A stretch of 31,540 nucleotides of DNA from Oscillospiraceae bacterium (GTDB lineage Bacteria > Bacillota > Clostridia > Oscillospirales > Ruminococcaceae), in the NCBI GenBank assembly GCA_900768105.1, contig CAAGBQ010000003.1:1-31540 (forward strand), read 5' to 3'. Each line of letters starts with the position of its first letter. The first letter of the stretch is position 1. Positions 22,327-30,093 of this stretch are shown piece after piece. The notes beneath the pieces were generated by a model. It was not told where the DNA came from. It worked only from the letters and a program-made list of their open reading frames with translations, and made no database searches. Position numbers and translations under genes: made by a program.

Positions 22327-23654
22327 ATATACAGCTTTCCGACCACTTTAATTATAATAAGCTGTTCCGCTTTGTTTTACCGTCGATTTGCATGATGGTT
22401 TTTACATCAATATACAGCGTTGTGGACGGATTTTTTGTTTCCAACTATGTGGGAAAAACGCCCTTTGCCGCACTTAACCTGATTTATCCCCTTGTTCAGA
22501 TGATAGCCTCCCTCGGCTTTATGCTTGGTGCGGGCGGCTCCGCAATCGTAGGAAAAACCATGGGCGAGGGCGATAACGAAAGAGCAAACAAATATTTTTC
22601 CATGCTTGTTATAGCAACTTCCATAATTGCCGTTGTTTCCTCTGCGGTCACTATTCCGTTTCTCCGTCCGCTTTCGCTGCTTATGGGAGCGGATGAATCC
22701 ATGATAGAGCACTGCATAACCTATGCAACCATTCTTCTTATCGGAATGCTGCCCTTTATGCTGCAAAACCTTTTTCAGGCGCTTATGATAACCGCACAAA
22801 AGCCGCACCTTGGTTTTGTTATCACCGTTCTGGCCGGCTGCACAAATATGTTCCTTGATTATCTTATGGTCGGTGTAATGCAGCTTGGACTTGCGGGCGC
22901 GGCGTGGGCAACTGTTATAAGCCAAATTGTCGGCGGCATAGTTCCGCTTATATATTTTATTGCTCCGAACAGCAGCCTTCTCCATATAGGCAAAACAAAA
23001 TTTTACGGCAAAGTGTTCCTCAATGCCTGTGCAAACGGTTCTTCCGAGCTTGTCAGCAACATTTCCGCTTCTGTTGTAGCAATACTCTATAACAAAAAGC
23101 TTATGGAATATGCCGGTCAGGACGGCGTTTCCGCCTACGGCGTATTTGCTTATGTAAGCTTTGTATTTGTGGCAATCTTTATCGGATATGCCATAGGCAG
23201 CGCTCCGATAGTAAGTTATCATTATGGCGCAAAAAACTATGACGAGCTTAAAAACCTTTTCCGTAAGGGAATTACCGTGAATGCGATTTTCGGCGTAATT
23301 ATGCTTATCCTTGGCGAAGTGACCGCAATTCCGCTGGGCAAGCTTTTTGTAGGCTATGACCCCGACCTTCTTGAAATGACCTGCCGCTGCTTCTATATCG
23401 GTTCTGTCTGCTATCTTTTTGCAGGAACGAACATTTTTGCTTCGTCCTTTTTCACCGCGCTTAACAACGGTCTTGTTTCCGCAATTATTTCATTTATGCG
23501 AACCCTTGTATTCCAAACCTCCACGGTGCTTCTCCTTCCGCTTATCTGGAAGCTGGACGGCGTTTGGATGTCCATTACCGCAGCGGATATACTTGCGTTC
23601 TGCGTGACGCTGTTCTTCCTCATAAAGCTGCGGAAAAAATATCATTATGCATAA
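22323..23654 (+). CDS. MATE-family multidrug/toxin efflux transporter
   Basis: 443 residues, the usual MATE length, with about twelve membrane segments in two homologous halves. The start LFRFVLPSICMMVFTSIYSVVDGFFVSNYVG and the later GLAGAAWATVISQIVGG are characteristic. MATE proteins export cationic compounds in exchange for Na+ or H+. The ATG overlaps the marR stop, so the two are translationally coupled and the MarR protein probably represses this operon. The closest recognisable branch is the 'MepA-like' clostridial group, judged by eye. A strong terminator follows. Substrates cannot be inferred. Confidence 0.94.
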   Translation: MNIQLSDHFNYNKLFRFVLPSICMMVFTSIYSVVDGFFVSNYVGKTPFAALNLIYPLVQMIASLGFMLGAGGSAIVGKTMGEGDNERANKYFSMLVIATSIIAVVSSAVTIPFLRPLSLLMGADESMIEHCITYATILLIGMLPFMLQNLFQALMITAQKPHLGFVITVLAGCTNMFLDYLMVGVMQLGLAGAAWATVISQIVGGIVPLIYFIAPNSSLLHIGKTKFYGKVFLNACANGSSELVSNISASVVAILYNKKLMEYAGQDGVSAYGVFAYVSFVFVAIFIGYAIGSAPIVSYHYGAKNYDELKNLFRKGITVNAIFGVIMLILGEVTAIPLGKLFVGYDPDLLEMTCRCFYIGSVCYLFAGTNIFASSFFTALNNGLVSAIISFMRTLVFQTSTVLLLPLIWKLDGVWMSITAADILAFCVTLFFLIKLRKKYHYA

Positions 23655-23670
23655 TTTGTTTTTTTATGAT

Positions 23671-23700
23671 ACCCCCGCCGTTCGGCGGGGGTTTATTTCT
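23671..23700 (+). terminator. Terminator of the marR-MATE operon
   Basis: A perfect 9-bp stem CCCCCGCCG/CGGCGGGGG (23672-23680 with 23683-23691) is followed by TTTATTTCTTT. Confidence 0.88.
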
Positions 23701-23854
23701 TTGCCCCGCAAAGCCGTCACTTTCAAAATAAAAGCTTTTTTCCTTTACAAAACGCTCCTCTGCGAAAAAACTAAACAAAAATTCGGACCTATTTTGGTGT
23801 AGTGTGACGAAAAATTTTTAATGTTGTAAAAAGCCTTTTATTTCTCTATAAAGA

Positions 23855-23863
23855 TGCTATAAT
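23855..23863 (+). promoter_or_regulatory. Extended -10 promoter of nrdJ
   Basis: TGCTATAAT is an extended -10 element, 40 bp before the nrdJ ATG; the -35 region is weak. Neither a clear NrdR box nor a cobalamin riboswitch could be found in the rest of 23701-23903. Confidence 0.6.
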
Positions 23864-23903
23864 ATATACACTTATAATCTATAAAAACAAAGAGGGGAAA
23901 AAG

Positions 23904-26177
23904 ATGTTTACCGCAAATGCGAAAACCGTTCTTGAAAGAAGATACCTTGCAAAGGATAAAGATGGCAATGTAATCGAAACAATCGAAGAGCTTTTTCATC
24001 GGGTGGCTTCCACAATTGCGGAAGCGGACGCTGCCTATGGCAGCACCGGTGATGAAATAAGAGAGCTTGAGGAGCGCTTTTATAACATGATGACGGAGCG
24101 CGAATTTATGCCGAACTCACCGACACTTATGAATGCAGGACGACCGCTTGGCCAGCTTTCCGCCTGCTTTGTGCTGCCGGTGGAGGACAGTATGGCGGAT
24201 ATCTTTGATACCGTCAAATATGCGGCGCTTGTTCACCAATCCGGCGGCGGAACGGGCTTTTCTTTCTCCCGTCTCCGTCCGGAGGGCAGCATTGTCCGCT
24301 CCACGGGCGGCGTTGCCTCCGGTCCGGTAAGCTTTATGAAGGTTTTTAACGCCGCAACCGAAGCGGTCAAGCAGGGCGGAACCCGCCGCGGCGCCAACAT
24401 GGGTATGCTTCGGGTTGACCACCCCGATATTCTTAAATTTATCGACTGCAAAGAGAACAATAACGAGATTAACAACTTCAATATCTCCGTTGCCATCACC
24501 GACAAATTTATGAAGGCCGTTGAGAACGGCACCGAATATGAGCTTATCAACCCGCAAAACGGAGAGGTTAAGGGAACCCTTGACGCCCGCTCCGTCTTTG
24601 ACAAAATTGTGGACGCCGCATGGCGCAACGGAGAGCCCGGAGTGGTTTTTATTGACGAAATGAACCGCTATAACCCCACCCCCTCCCTTGGCGAAATTGA
24701 AAGCACGAACCCCTGCGGCGAACAGCCCCTGCTTCCGTATGAAGCGTGCAACCTTGGTTCAATCAACCTTGGTCTTTGCGTTGCGGACGATGATGGAATT
24801 CCCACCATAGATTACGAACGCATTGCACGCATTGTGCGCGATGCGGTTCACTTCCTTGATAATGTAATTGATGTAAACCACTATCCTCTGCCAAAAATCG
24901 ATGAAAACACCCGCCGCACCCGCAAAATCGGCCTTGGCATAATGGGCTTTGCCGATATGCTGCTCAAGCTTGGCGTTCCGTATAACTCTGTTGAAGCGGA
25001 AAAAGCCGCCGAGGAGGTTATGAGCCTTATCCAAAGCGAGGGCCGCGCCGCTTCTGCGGAGCTTGCTGCGGAGCGCGGAGTTTTCCTTGCATGGAAAGAA
25101 TCCGTTTTCGGTGAAGAGGGCTTCGCCGTGCGCAACGCCACCGTTACCACCATTGCTCCAACCGGAACAATCTCTATAATTGCGGATGCCTCCGGCGGCT
25201 GTGAGCCTATGTTTGCATTTGCCTTCACAAAAAATGTTATGGATGGGGACAAGCTTCTTGTTTGCAACGAGCTGCTTGTCGAAAAGCTGAAGGAAGCCGG
25301 AATTTATTCCGAAGCGCTTATGCATCGCATTGCGGAGGAAGGCACACTTGCACATATATCCGAAATTCCGGAGGAAATTCGCCGGGTATTCGTCTGCGCC
25401 CACGATATAAGCCCCGAATGGCACATAAGAATTCAGGCGGCGTTCCAAAAATATACCGACAACGCCGTTTCAAAAACCATAAACTTCCCGAACTCCGCCA
25501 CCAGGGAAGAGGTCAAGCAGGCGTACCTGCTTGCATATAAACTCGGCTGTAAGGGTACCACCGTTTATCGTGACGGAAGCCGCGACAGTCAGGTTCTTAC
25601 CACCGGAACAGCAAAGGACGAAAAGCCTGTGGAAATTCCCGCTCCGCTTTTCGGCAACATTATGCCTCGCCCACGCCCAAGCATGACATGGGGCGCAACG
25701 GAAAAAGTCAAAATCGGCTGCGGAAGCCTTTTCATCACGGTGAACCGTGATGAAAACGGAATTTGCGAAGTATTTACAAGCACCGGCAAAGGCGGCGGAT
25801 GCCCCTCCCAATCCGAAGCGACCGCGCGCCTTGTTTCCATTGCACTGCGTTCCGGAATTTCTCAAAAAGAGATTCTCGCTCAACTTAAAGGCATACGCTG
25901 CCCAAGCACCGTTCGCCAACAGGGTATGAAATGCACCTCCTGCCCCGATGCCATTGCCCGCACCATTGAAAAAATGTCCAAAATGCTTAATGCTGAAACT
26001 TTTGGCATGAATGAGGAACCTGCGGAAGAAGAAAAGCCCGCCGGAAAGGCTGCCGCAAATGGAAACAAGCCCATTCTCGGCGCTGATGACAAGCTGCATT
26101 GCCCCGAATGTGGAAAGGTTCTTCGCCACGAGGGCGGCTGCACCGTTTGCGATTGCGGCTTCAGCCATTGCGGATAA
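23904..26177 (+). CDS. nrdJ: Adenosylcobalamin-dependent (class II) ribonucleotide reductase
   Basis: 757 residues. The enzyme reduces ribonucleotides to deoxyribonucleotides using B12 as radical source and works with or without oxygen. The catalytic finger loop is N269-P-C271-G-E273-Q; C88 (LSACFVLP) is the expected first redox cysteine. FSFSRLRPEGS and TTIAPTGTISIIADASGGCEP are family-typical. The C-terminus has a Cys-rich zinc-ribbon-like tail (CPECGKVLRHEGGCTVCDCGFSHCG), as in clostridial and thermophile NrdJ, which supplies the terminal thiols. GAGGGG lies 6 nt before the ATG. The gene is monocistronic with a terminator. Its presence implies cobalamin use by the host. Confidence 0.95.
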   Translation: MFTANAKTVLERRYLAKDKDGNVIETIEELFHRVASTIAEADAAYGSTGDEIRELEERFYNMMTEREFMPNSPTLMNAGRPLGQLSACFVLPVEDSMADIFDTVKYAALVHQSGGGTGFSFSRLRPEGSIVRSTGGVASGPVSFMKVFNAATEAVKQGGTRRGANMGMLRVDHPDILKFIDCKENNNEINNFNISVAITDKFMKAVENGTEYELINPQNGEVKGTLDARSVFDKIVDAAWRNGEPGVVFIDEMNRYNPTPSLGEIESTNPCGEQPLLPYEACNLGSINLGLCVADDDGIPTIDYERIARIVRDAVHFLDNVIDVNHYPLPKIDENTRRTRKIGLGIMGFADMLLKLGVPYNSVEAEKAAEEVMSLIQSEGRAASAELAAERGVFLAWKESVFGEEGFAVRNATVTTIAPTGTISIIADASGGCEPMFAFAFTKNVMDGDKLLVCNELLVEKLKEAGIYSEALMHRIAEEGTLAHISEIPEEIRRVFVCAHDISPEWHIRIQAAFQKYTDNAVSKTINFPNSATREEVKQAYLLAYKLGCKGTTVYRDGSRDSQVLTTGTAKDEKPVEIPAPLFGNIMPRPRPSMTWGATEKVKIGCGSLFITVNRDENGICEVFTSTGKGGGCPSQSEATARLVSIALRSGISQKEILAQLKGIRCPSTVRQQGMKCTSCPDAIARTIEKMSKMLNAETFGMNEEPAEEEKPAGKAAANGNKPILGADDKLHCPECGKVLRHEGGCTVCDCGFSHCG

Positions 26178-26186
26178 AACATATAA

Positions 26187-26220
26187 AAAATCTGCCCGAA
26201 AAAGCTTCGGGCAGATTTTA
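26187..26220 (+). terminator. Terminator of nrdJ
   Basis: A perfect 14-bp stem AAAATCTGCCCGAA/TTCGGGCAGATTTT (26187-26200 with 26206-26219) with a 5-nt loop ends in TTTTA. Confidence 0.88.
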
Positions 26221-26238
26221 TGAAAGGAAGCTATAATT

Positions 26239-26765
26239 ATAATTGAAGTACGGGTTATTGATAAATCCCACGAATGTGACATAAATATCAAAAACGAGCC
26301 GTTTGCTGTCTTCGGGCGGCTTTTACCGGAATACAGCAGCGGCAAATGGAACTATTCCGTGCTGCATTTTTCTCCGGAGCAAACAGAAGAAATGTGTTTT
26401 CCGGACGAGCATTACAGCCTTGACAAATGGCAGGCTGCGTCTTTCTCGGCGCTTATGACGGCGAAAATTGCATCGGTGTTGCAATTTTACAGCAATCATT
26501 ATTTAAATATATGTATCTTTACGACCTTAAAGTAAACGGAAGCTACCGTGGCCGCGGTGTCGGAAAAATGCTTATTGAAAGCGCAAAGCGCGTCGCGACG
26601 GAGCGCGGCTTTCGTGGGATATATACCATAGGGCAGGATAATAACCTTGGTGCGTGCCTATTCTATCTGGGCACGGGATTTCGCATAGGTGGGCTTGATA
26701 CCGAAGTTTACCGCGGCACAAGCCAGGAAGGCAAAGCCGATATTTACTTTTATACCGAATGTTAA
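26239..26765 (+). pseudogene. Frameshifted GNAT acetyltransferase (streptothricin-acetyltransferase-like)
   Basis: Two frames together make one protein. From 26242 one frame reads IEVRVIDKSHECDINIKNEP, then GRLLPEYSSGKWNYSV and SLDKWQAA. At about 26437-26439 the similarity moves to another frame, reading VFLGAYDGENCIGVAIL, LYDLKVNGSYRGRGVGKMLI and TQDNNLGACLFYLGTGF-type sequence (here GQDNNLGACLFYLGTGF) to the TAA at 26765. One lost base, for example a G in GCGGTC, explains it. The order and motifs fit the Sat-type GNAT family, which acetylates streptothricin or related amines. The expected start also lacks ATG: AAAGGAAG is followed 8 nt later by ATA (26239). The C-terminal piece from ATG 26427 lacks the substrate half. 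Pseudogene or sequencing error. Confidence 0.8.
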
Positions 26766-26807
26766 AAAGAGCAAAGCCGTTGTATTATTGGCGGCTTTGC
26801 TCTTTTT
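26764..26807. terminator. Bidirectional terminator between acetyltransferase remnant and PNPOx gene
   Basis: A perfect 16-bp stem AAAAAGAGCAAAGCCG/CGGCTTTGCTCTTTTT (26764-26779 with 26792-26807) has A/T ends on both sides and lies between converging genes. Its right edge overlaps the stop codon of the minus-strand gene. Confidence 0.9.
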
Positions 26808-27282
26808 ATTTTTCATGAATCTGCTTGCCGCAAAGGTGCTCTATCGCTATTTTATAAAGCTGCACCGCCGCAATGCCTTTTATAAGCTCTTCTTCAGCCT
26901 TTTTTGCGTCCGGATAATATTTAAGCGCAAGCCTCCCTACCCATTGCTTGGTTTCCTCTGCATCGTTTATCAGAAAGCAACGCCCAAATACAACCGTGCT
27001 TTGAACATACGGCGCCCAATCGCCCTCCCTAAACTGCTCGTTTCCGTAAACGGTGAAGCAAACTTTATCACATTTCTTCAAAGAATCTATTTTATGCCCG
27101 GATTTTGCTCCATGGAAATAGATTGCATTGCTTTCACGGTCATAGATATAATTTATCGGAACCGCAAACGGATAGCCGTCATCTCCGTTTACCGCAAGAA
27201 CTCCGCGGCGCTCGCACAGCAAAAGCTGCTTTGCAGCTTCATCGGAGATTGCATTTTTAATTCTTCTTAAAGGTCTGAACAT
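26806..27282 (-). CDS. Pyridoxamine 5'-phosphate oxidase-family flavin protein (NimA-like)
   Basis: 158 residues from the ATG at 27282 (MFRPLRRIKNAIS). The frame is open for 47 more codons, but these cross the promoter and lack similarity. GVLAVNGDDGYPFAVPINYIYD, then IYFHGAKSGHKIDSLKKCDKVCFTVYG, is the split-barrel flavin-binding pattern of the NimA/PNPOx-like group, which binds FMN or a related cofactor; some members reduce nitroimidazoles. Usual length for the group. GGGGGA precedes the ATG. It is transcribed divergently from ppa. Enzyme activity is inferred only from family membership. Confidence 0.88.
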   Translation of the reverse strand: MFRPLRRIKNAISDEAAKQLLLCERRGVLAVNGDDGYPFAVPINYIYDRESNAIYFHGAKSGHKIDSLKKCDKVCFTVYGNEQFREGDWAPYVQSTVVFGRCFLINDAEETKQWVGRLALKYYPDAKKAEEELIKGIAAVQLYKIAIEHLCGKQIHEK

Positions 27283-27313
27283 TCTTGGTTTTCCCCCATT
27301 TTTGAATAGATTA

Positions 27314-27342
27314 AGTATACATACGCCAAAAGAAAAAGTCAA
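27314..27342 (-). promoter_or_regulatory. Promoter of the PNPOx-family gene
   Basis: On the minus strand, TTGACT (27342-27337), a 17-bp spacer and TATACT (27319-27314), 31 bp before the chosen ATG. Confidence 0.85.
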
Positions 27343-27366
27343 TTCCACATTTTTACACTTTACCCA

Positions 27367-27394
27367 TTGACAAATACAAAAAATATGATAAAAT
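27367..27394 (+). promoter_or_regulatory. Promoter of ppa
   Basis: TTGACA (27367-27372), a 16-bp spacer and TAAAAT (27389-27394), 54 bp before the ATG; divergent from the PNPOx promoter with 24 bp between the -35 boxes. Confidence 0.8.
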
Positions 27395-27448
27395 GTATCA
27401 ATCTTAATGCGGCTTTGCCGCAATCACCGTGCGAAAGGAGAAAAAGCT

Positions 27449-27985
27449 ATGAATATATGGCATGATATTCCCAAGGAGAGGATTAAAAAGGACGATTTTA
27501 CCGCAGTTATCGAAATTCCGACCGGCGGCAAAAACAAATATGAGATGGACAAGGAAACCGGTATGCTCCGTCTTGACCGCGTACTTTACACCGCGACCCA
27601 CTACCCCGCCAATTATGGATTTATCCCGCTAACCTATGCCGCCGACGGCGACCCGCTTGATGTACTCGTTCTTTGCCGCGAGGCAATTCAGCCCATGACG
27701 CTTGTGCAATGCCGCCCCATCGGCGTTATAAAGATGACCGACAGCGGCTCTTCCGACGAAAAAATTATCGCCGTGCCGCTGCACGATCCCTCCCGCTCCT
27801 GCTATTTCGATATTTCGGAGCTGCCCAGCCACACCATGGAGGAGATGCAGCACTTCTTTGAGGTTTACAAATCCCTTGAGGGCAAAACCACCGTTGTTCA
27901 CGAGGTTCTCGGCCATGAGGGTGCGGAAAAAATCATCGAAGACTGCATCGCAAATTACGAACATACCTTTGGTTTAAATAAGTGA
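27449..27985 (+). CDS. ppa: Family I inorganic pyrophosphatase
   Basis: 178 residues. It hydrolyses pyrophosphate to phosphate, pulling biosynthetic reactions forward. Motifs: IEIPTGGKNKYEMDKETG, the YPANYGFIP segment, the metal site DGDPLDVLVL (about 68-77) and the later HDPSRS region. The usual bacterial length is 170-180, so the gene is complete. The ATG at 27449 follows AAAGGAG by 8 nt; an open extension upstream to 27407 includes the promoter leader and is rejected. The last 186 bp are repeated immediately downstream after a 35-nt palindrome. Cytosolic, probably monocistronic. Confidence 0.95.
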   Translation: MNIWHDIPKERIKKDDFTAVIEIPTGGKNKYEMDKETGMLRLDRVLYTATHYPANYGFIPLTYAADGDPLDVLVLCREAIQPMTLVQCRPIGVIKMTDSGSSDEKIIAVPLHDPSRSCYFDISELPSHTMEEMQHFFEVYKSLEGKTTVVHEVLGHEGAEKIIEDCIANYEHTFGLNK

Positions 27986-27986
27986 T

Positions 27987-28021
27987 AATAATGTCCACCG
28001 GCAGAGCCGGTGGACATTATT
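27987..28021. repeat. Perfect 35-nt palindrome between ppa and its duplicated tail
   Basis: AATAATGTCCACCGGC (27987-28002) and its exact complement (28006-28021) are separated by AGA. It begins one base after the ppa stop and ends where homology to the ppa tail begins. It could act as a hairpin terminator, though the U-tract is poor (ATTATTGCCG). Confidence 0.85.
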
Positions 28022-28206
28022 GCCGTTTTGATGTTTCGGGGCTGCCCAGCCACACCATGGAGGAAATGCAGCACTTCTTCAAGGTTTACAAATCTCTTGA
28101 GGGCAAAACCACCGTTGTTCACGAGGTTCTCGGTCACGAGGATGCGGAAAAAATCATCGAAGACTGCATCGCAAATTACGAACATACCTTTGGTGCAAAT
28201 AAGTAA
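28021..28206 (+). pseudogene. Duplicated 3' fragment of ppa
   Basis: The 186 bp match 27800-27985 colinearly with 15 differences by hand count (about 92% identity) and no indels, including the stop (TAA instead of TGA). Only the last 61 codons are present, so the metal-binding core is missing. A frame from GTG 27982 runs through it but has no ribosome binding site and begins inside the hairpin. Eight differing codons (including the stop) are synonymous and six are not (for example GAG to AAG and GGT to GAT). This suggests the fragment came from another functional pyrophosphatase gene rather than from neutral decay. Confidence 0.88.
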
Positions 28207-28252
28207 GCAAAAAAAAGCTTCCGTGCATGTTTGAGCACGGAAGCTTTTTTGC
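28207..28252. terminator. Terminator between the ppa fragment and metK
   Basis: GCAAAAAAAAGCTTCCGTGC (28207-28226) pairs with GCACGGAAGCTTTTTTGC (28235-28252) around an 8-nt loop. A/T outer arms let it end transcripts from both sides; metK ends 35 bp downstream on the other strand. Confidence 0.85.
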
Positions 28253-28286
28253 TTTGAGCATAACCAGAAATTTTGAGCACGCGCAA

Positions 28287-29447
28287 TTATCTATTTTTAA
28301 GCGCAGCCTTAAGAGCATCCACCATATCGGTTTTCTCCCAAGAAACGCCAAGGTCCTCGCGACCCATGTGACCGTATGCGGCAAGCCGTTTATAAATGGG
28401 CTTGCGCAGGTCAAGGCGCTTAATAATTGCAGCGGGACGGAGGTCAAATACCTTTTCCACTGCTTCGGCAATTTCGTCATCGGAATATTTTCCTGTACCG
28501 AAGGTGTCCACAAGAATGGAAACCGGACAGGCAACGCCGATTGCGTATGCAAGCTGGATTTCGCATTTTTCGGCAAGACCCGCGGCAACAATGTTCTTTG
28601 CAATCCATCTTGCGGCATAGGCTGCGGAACGGTCAACTTTAGTTGGATCCTTTCCGGAAAAAGCGCCGCCGCCGTGGCGGGAATATCCGCCATAGGTGTC
28701 GACTATTATCTTGCGGCCGGTAAGGCCGCTGTCGCCCATAGGTCCGCCGATTACAAAACGACCGGTGGGATTGACATAAATTTTGGTTTCCTCATCCATA
28801 AGCTCCGCGGGAATAACGGGAACAATTACATTTTCTATAACATCGCGGCGGATGTCCTCCGGCTCTGCGTCTGCCGCGTGCTGGGAGGAGATTACAATAG
28901 CATCAATACGAACGGGCTTGCCGTCATCATACTCAACCGTAACCTGAGATTTGCCGTCCGGACGAAGATATGGCATTGTGCCGTTTTTACGAACCTCGGT
29001 AAGGCGGCGGGTAAGCTTGTGAGCATAGCTTATGGGCATAGGCATAAGCTCCGGCGTTTCTGTGCAGGCGAAGCCGAACATCATTCCCTGGTCGCCTGCG
29101 CCCATGGCAAATTCGTCCTCACTGTCAACGCCCATGGCAATATCCGGCGACTGCTGGTGTATGCTTGTTGTAACTGCGCAAGTGTTACAGTCAAAGCCGT
29201 AGCCTGCATCGTCATAGCCGATTTCTTTAACCGCGCCCCTTACTATTTTAGGTATGTCAATATTTGCGGTGGTTGTAATTTCGCCCATTACAGAAACGAT
29301 ACCGGTGGTGCAGGTGGTTTCACAGGCAACCCTTGCGTTAGGGTCTTTTTCAAAAATTGCGTCAAGGATAGAATCCGAAACTATGTCGCAGATTTTATCG
29401 GGATGTCCTTCCGTTACGGATTCGGAAGTAAAAAGTCTTTTGTTCAT
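28287..29447 (-). CDS. metK: S-adenosylmethionine synthetase
   Basis: 386 residues, the usual length. It makes S-adenosylmethionine from methionine and ATP. The N-terminal FTSESVTEGHPDKICDIVSD, the signature GAGDQGMMFGFA (about 117-128) and GGPMGDSGLTGRKIIVDTYGG are all intact, followed by the P-loop-like GGGAFSGKDPTKVDRS. AAGGAA lies upstream of the ATG at 29447. A SAM-I riboswitch with its terminator lies in the leader, so expression should drop when S-adenosylmethionine is abundant. The gene stands alone. Confidence 0.97.
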   Translation of the reverse strand: MNKRLFTSESVTEGHPDKICDIVSDSILDAIFEKDPNARVACETTCTTGIVSVMGEITTTANIDIPKIVRGAVKEIGYDDAGYGFDCNTCAVTTSIHQQSPDIAMGVDSEDEFAMGAGDQGMMFGFACTETPELMPMPISYAHKLTRRLTEVRKNGTMPYLRPDGKSQVTVEYDDGKPVRIDAIVISSQHAADAEPEDIRRDVIENVIVPVIPAELMDEETKIYVNPTGRFVIGGPMGDSGLTGRKIIVDTYGGYSRHGGGAFSGKDPTKVDRSAAYAARWIAKNIVAAGLAEKCEIQLAYAIGVACPVSILVDTFGTGKYSDDEIAEAVEKVFDLRPAAIIKRLDLRKPIYKRLAAYGHMGREDLGVSWEKTDMVDALKAALKNR

Positions 29448-29470
29448 GTATAAATTCCTTTCTTGCCAAC

Positions 29471-29616
29471 AAAAAAAGCGCCCGAAGAACGGGCGCTTTT
29501 ACACGCTTTTACCGTTCCTCATCTTTCGGAATTTCTTCCGCAGGAATTGGCACCACACTCATAAACGCAGGTTGCCGGGCTTCATAGGGCCTGTCCCTCA
29601 GCCGCTCTCGATAAGG
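29471..29616 (-). promoter_or_regulatory. SAM-I (S-box) riboswitch with transcription terminator, controlling metK
   Basis: On the minus strand the aptamer runs from 29616 to 29517. P1 is CCTTATC with GATGAGG (29616-29610 with 29523-29517). The conserved core GAGGGACAGGCCCTATGAA and GCCCGGCAACC is present. The terminator is AAAAGCGCCCG/CGGGCGCTTTT (29500-29471) followed by T7. A 9-bp antiterminator is visible: GAGGAACGG (29520-29512), which overlaps the P1 3' strand, pairs with CCGTTCTTC (29492-29484) in the terminator (one G-U). SAM binding would stabilise P1 and so permit termination. Confidence 0.95.
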
Positions 29617-29641
29617 CACTATTATTTTTCAAACATTAATT

Positions 29642-29670
29642 ATGATATAACGATTTTTTGCATTTGTCAA
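29642..29670 (-). promoter_or_regulatory. SigA promoter of metK
   Basis: On the minus strand, TTGACA (29670-29665), a 17-bp spacer and TATCAT (29647-29642), 25 bp before the riboswitch P1 strand. Confidence 0.88.
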
Positions 29671-29706
29671 CAGTTTTCTGCAAGAAAATTATTCCGGCAG
29701 ATATTT

Positions 29707-30033
29707 TTATATAATTTTCGACTCGCAGTATTCGCAATACATTTTTCCGCAAGTGGGCGCGCCGCAGTTTGGGCAGTTTGACGGAAGGTTCGCCATTTTT
29801 CTGTTATACTCCTTCCGAATTTCGGAACGCTCCGCTTCGGCGGCGTTTGCTCTGGCGGAGGATTCGGCATAGTCGTTGATTGCGCCGCTTACTGCGGCGG
29901 CAATGGCGGTTCCGATTATTCTTCCGATTACGGAGGAACCTGCCGATGTACTGTGAAAGCGCTTTTTTGTCGGGTGAACGCCGCCCATTCCCGCAAGGCG
30001 CATAAGCGCCGCAATATTTTTATAGTCATCCAT
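29707..30033 (-). CDS. Small protein with glycine/alanine-rich hydrophobic segment and C-terminal zinc ribbon
   Basis: 108 residues, not assigned to a named family. A short N-terminus is followed by SSVIGRIIGTAIAAAVSGAI (about 33-52), a glycine-zipper-like or weak membrane segment. A charged helix follows (SARANAAEAERSEIRKEYNRK), then a C-terminal zinc ribbon CPNCGAPTCGKMYCEYC (about 87-103). Zinc-ribbon tails of this kind often occur on membrane or stress proteins near SPFH-domain genes; one starts at 31441, but the link is only by proximity. GGAGG lies 9 nt before the ATG. Its own consensus promoter is present. Confidence 0.7.
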   Translation of the reverse strand: MDDYKNIAALMRLAGMGGVHPTKKRFHSTSAGSSVIGRIIGTAIAAAVSGAINDYAESSARANAAEAERSEIRKEYNRKMANLPSNCPNCGAPTCGKMYCEYCESKII

Positions 30034-30059
30034 AAAAAAGCACCTCCCTACGGATATAA

Positions 30060-30089
30060 ATTATACCGCAGAAAGGTGCGCCCTGTCAA
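30060..30089 (-). promoter_or_regulatory. Promoter of the zinc-ribbon protein gene
   Basis: On the minus strand, TTGACA (30089-30084), an 18-bp spacer and TATAAT (30065-30060), about 27 bp before the ATG; the -35 box is 5 bp past the lipoprotein stop codon. Confidence 0.85.
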
Positions 30090-30093
30090 TAAA

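Noticed and set aside
23701..23903. Possible cobalamin riboswitch or NrdR box before nrdJ
   Set aside because: No B12-box-like conserved segment and no ACAC-(A/T)-ATAT-type NrdR palindrome could be found; the sequence is only AT-rich with an extended -10.
27982..28206. A 74-residue protein encoded by the duplicated ppa tail
   Set aside because: The only start is a GTG without a ribosome binding site overlapping the ppa stop, and the 35-nt palindrome would form its first codons.
28227..29453. 408-residue plus-strand frame opposite metK
   Set aside because: It is an antisense shadow of metK with no start signals, and it runs through the metK coding region and start.
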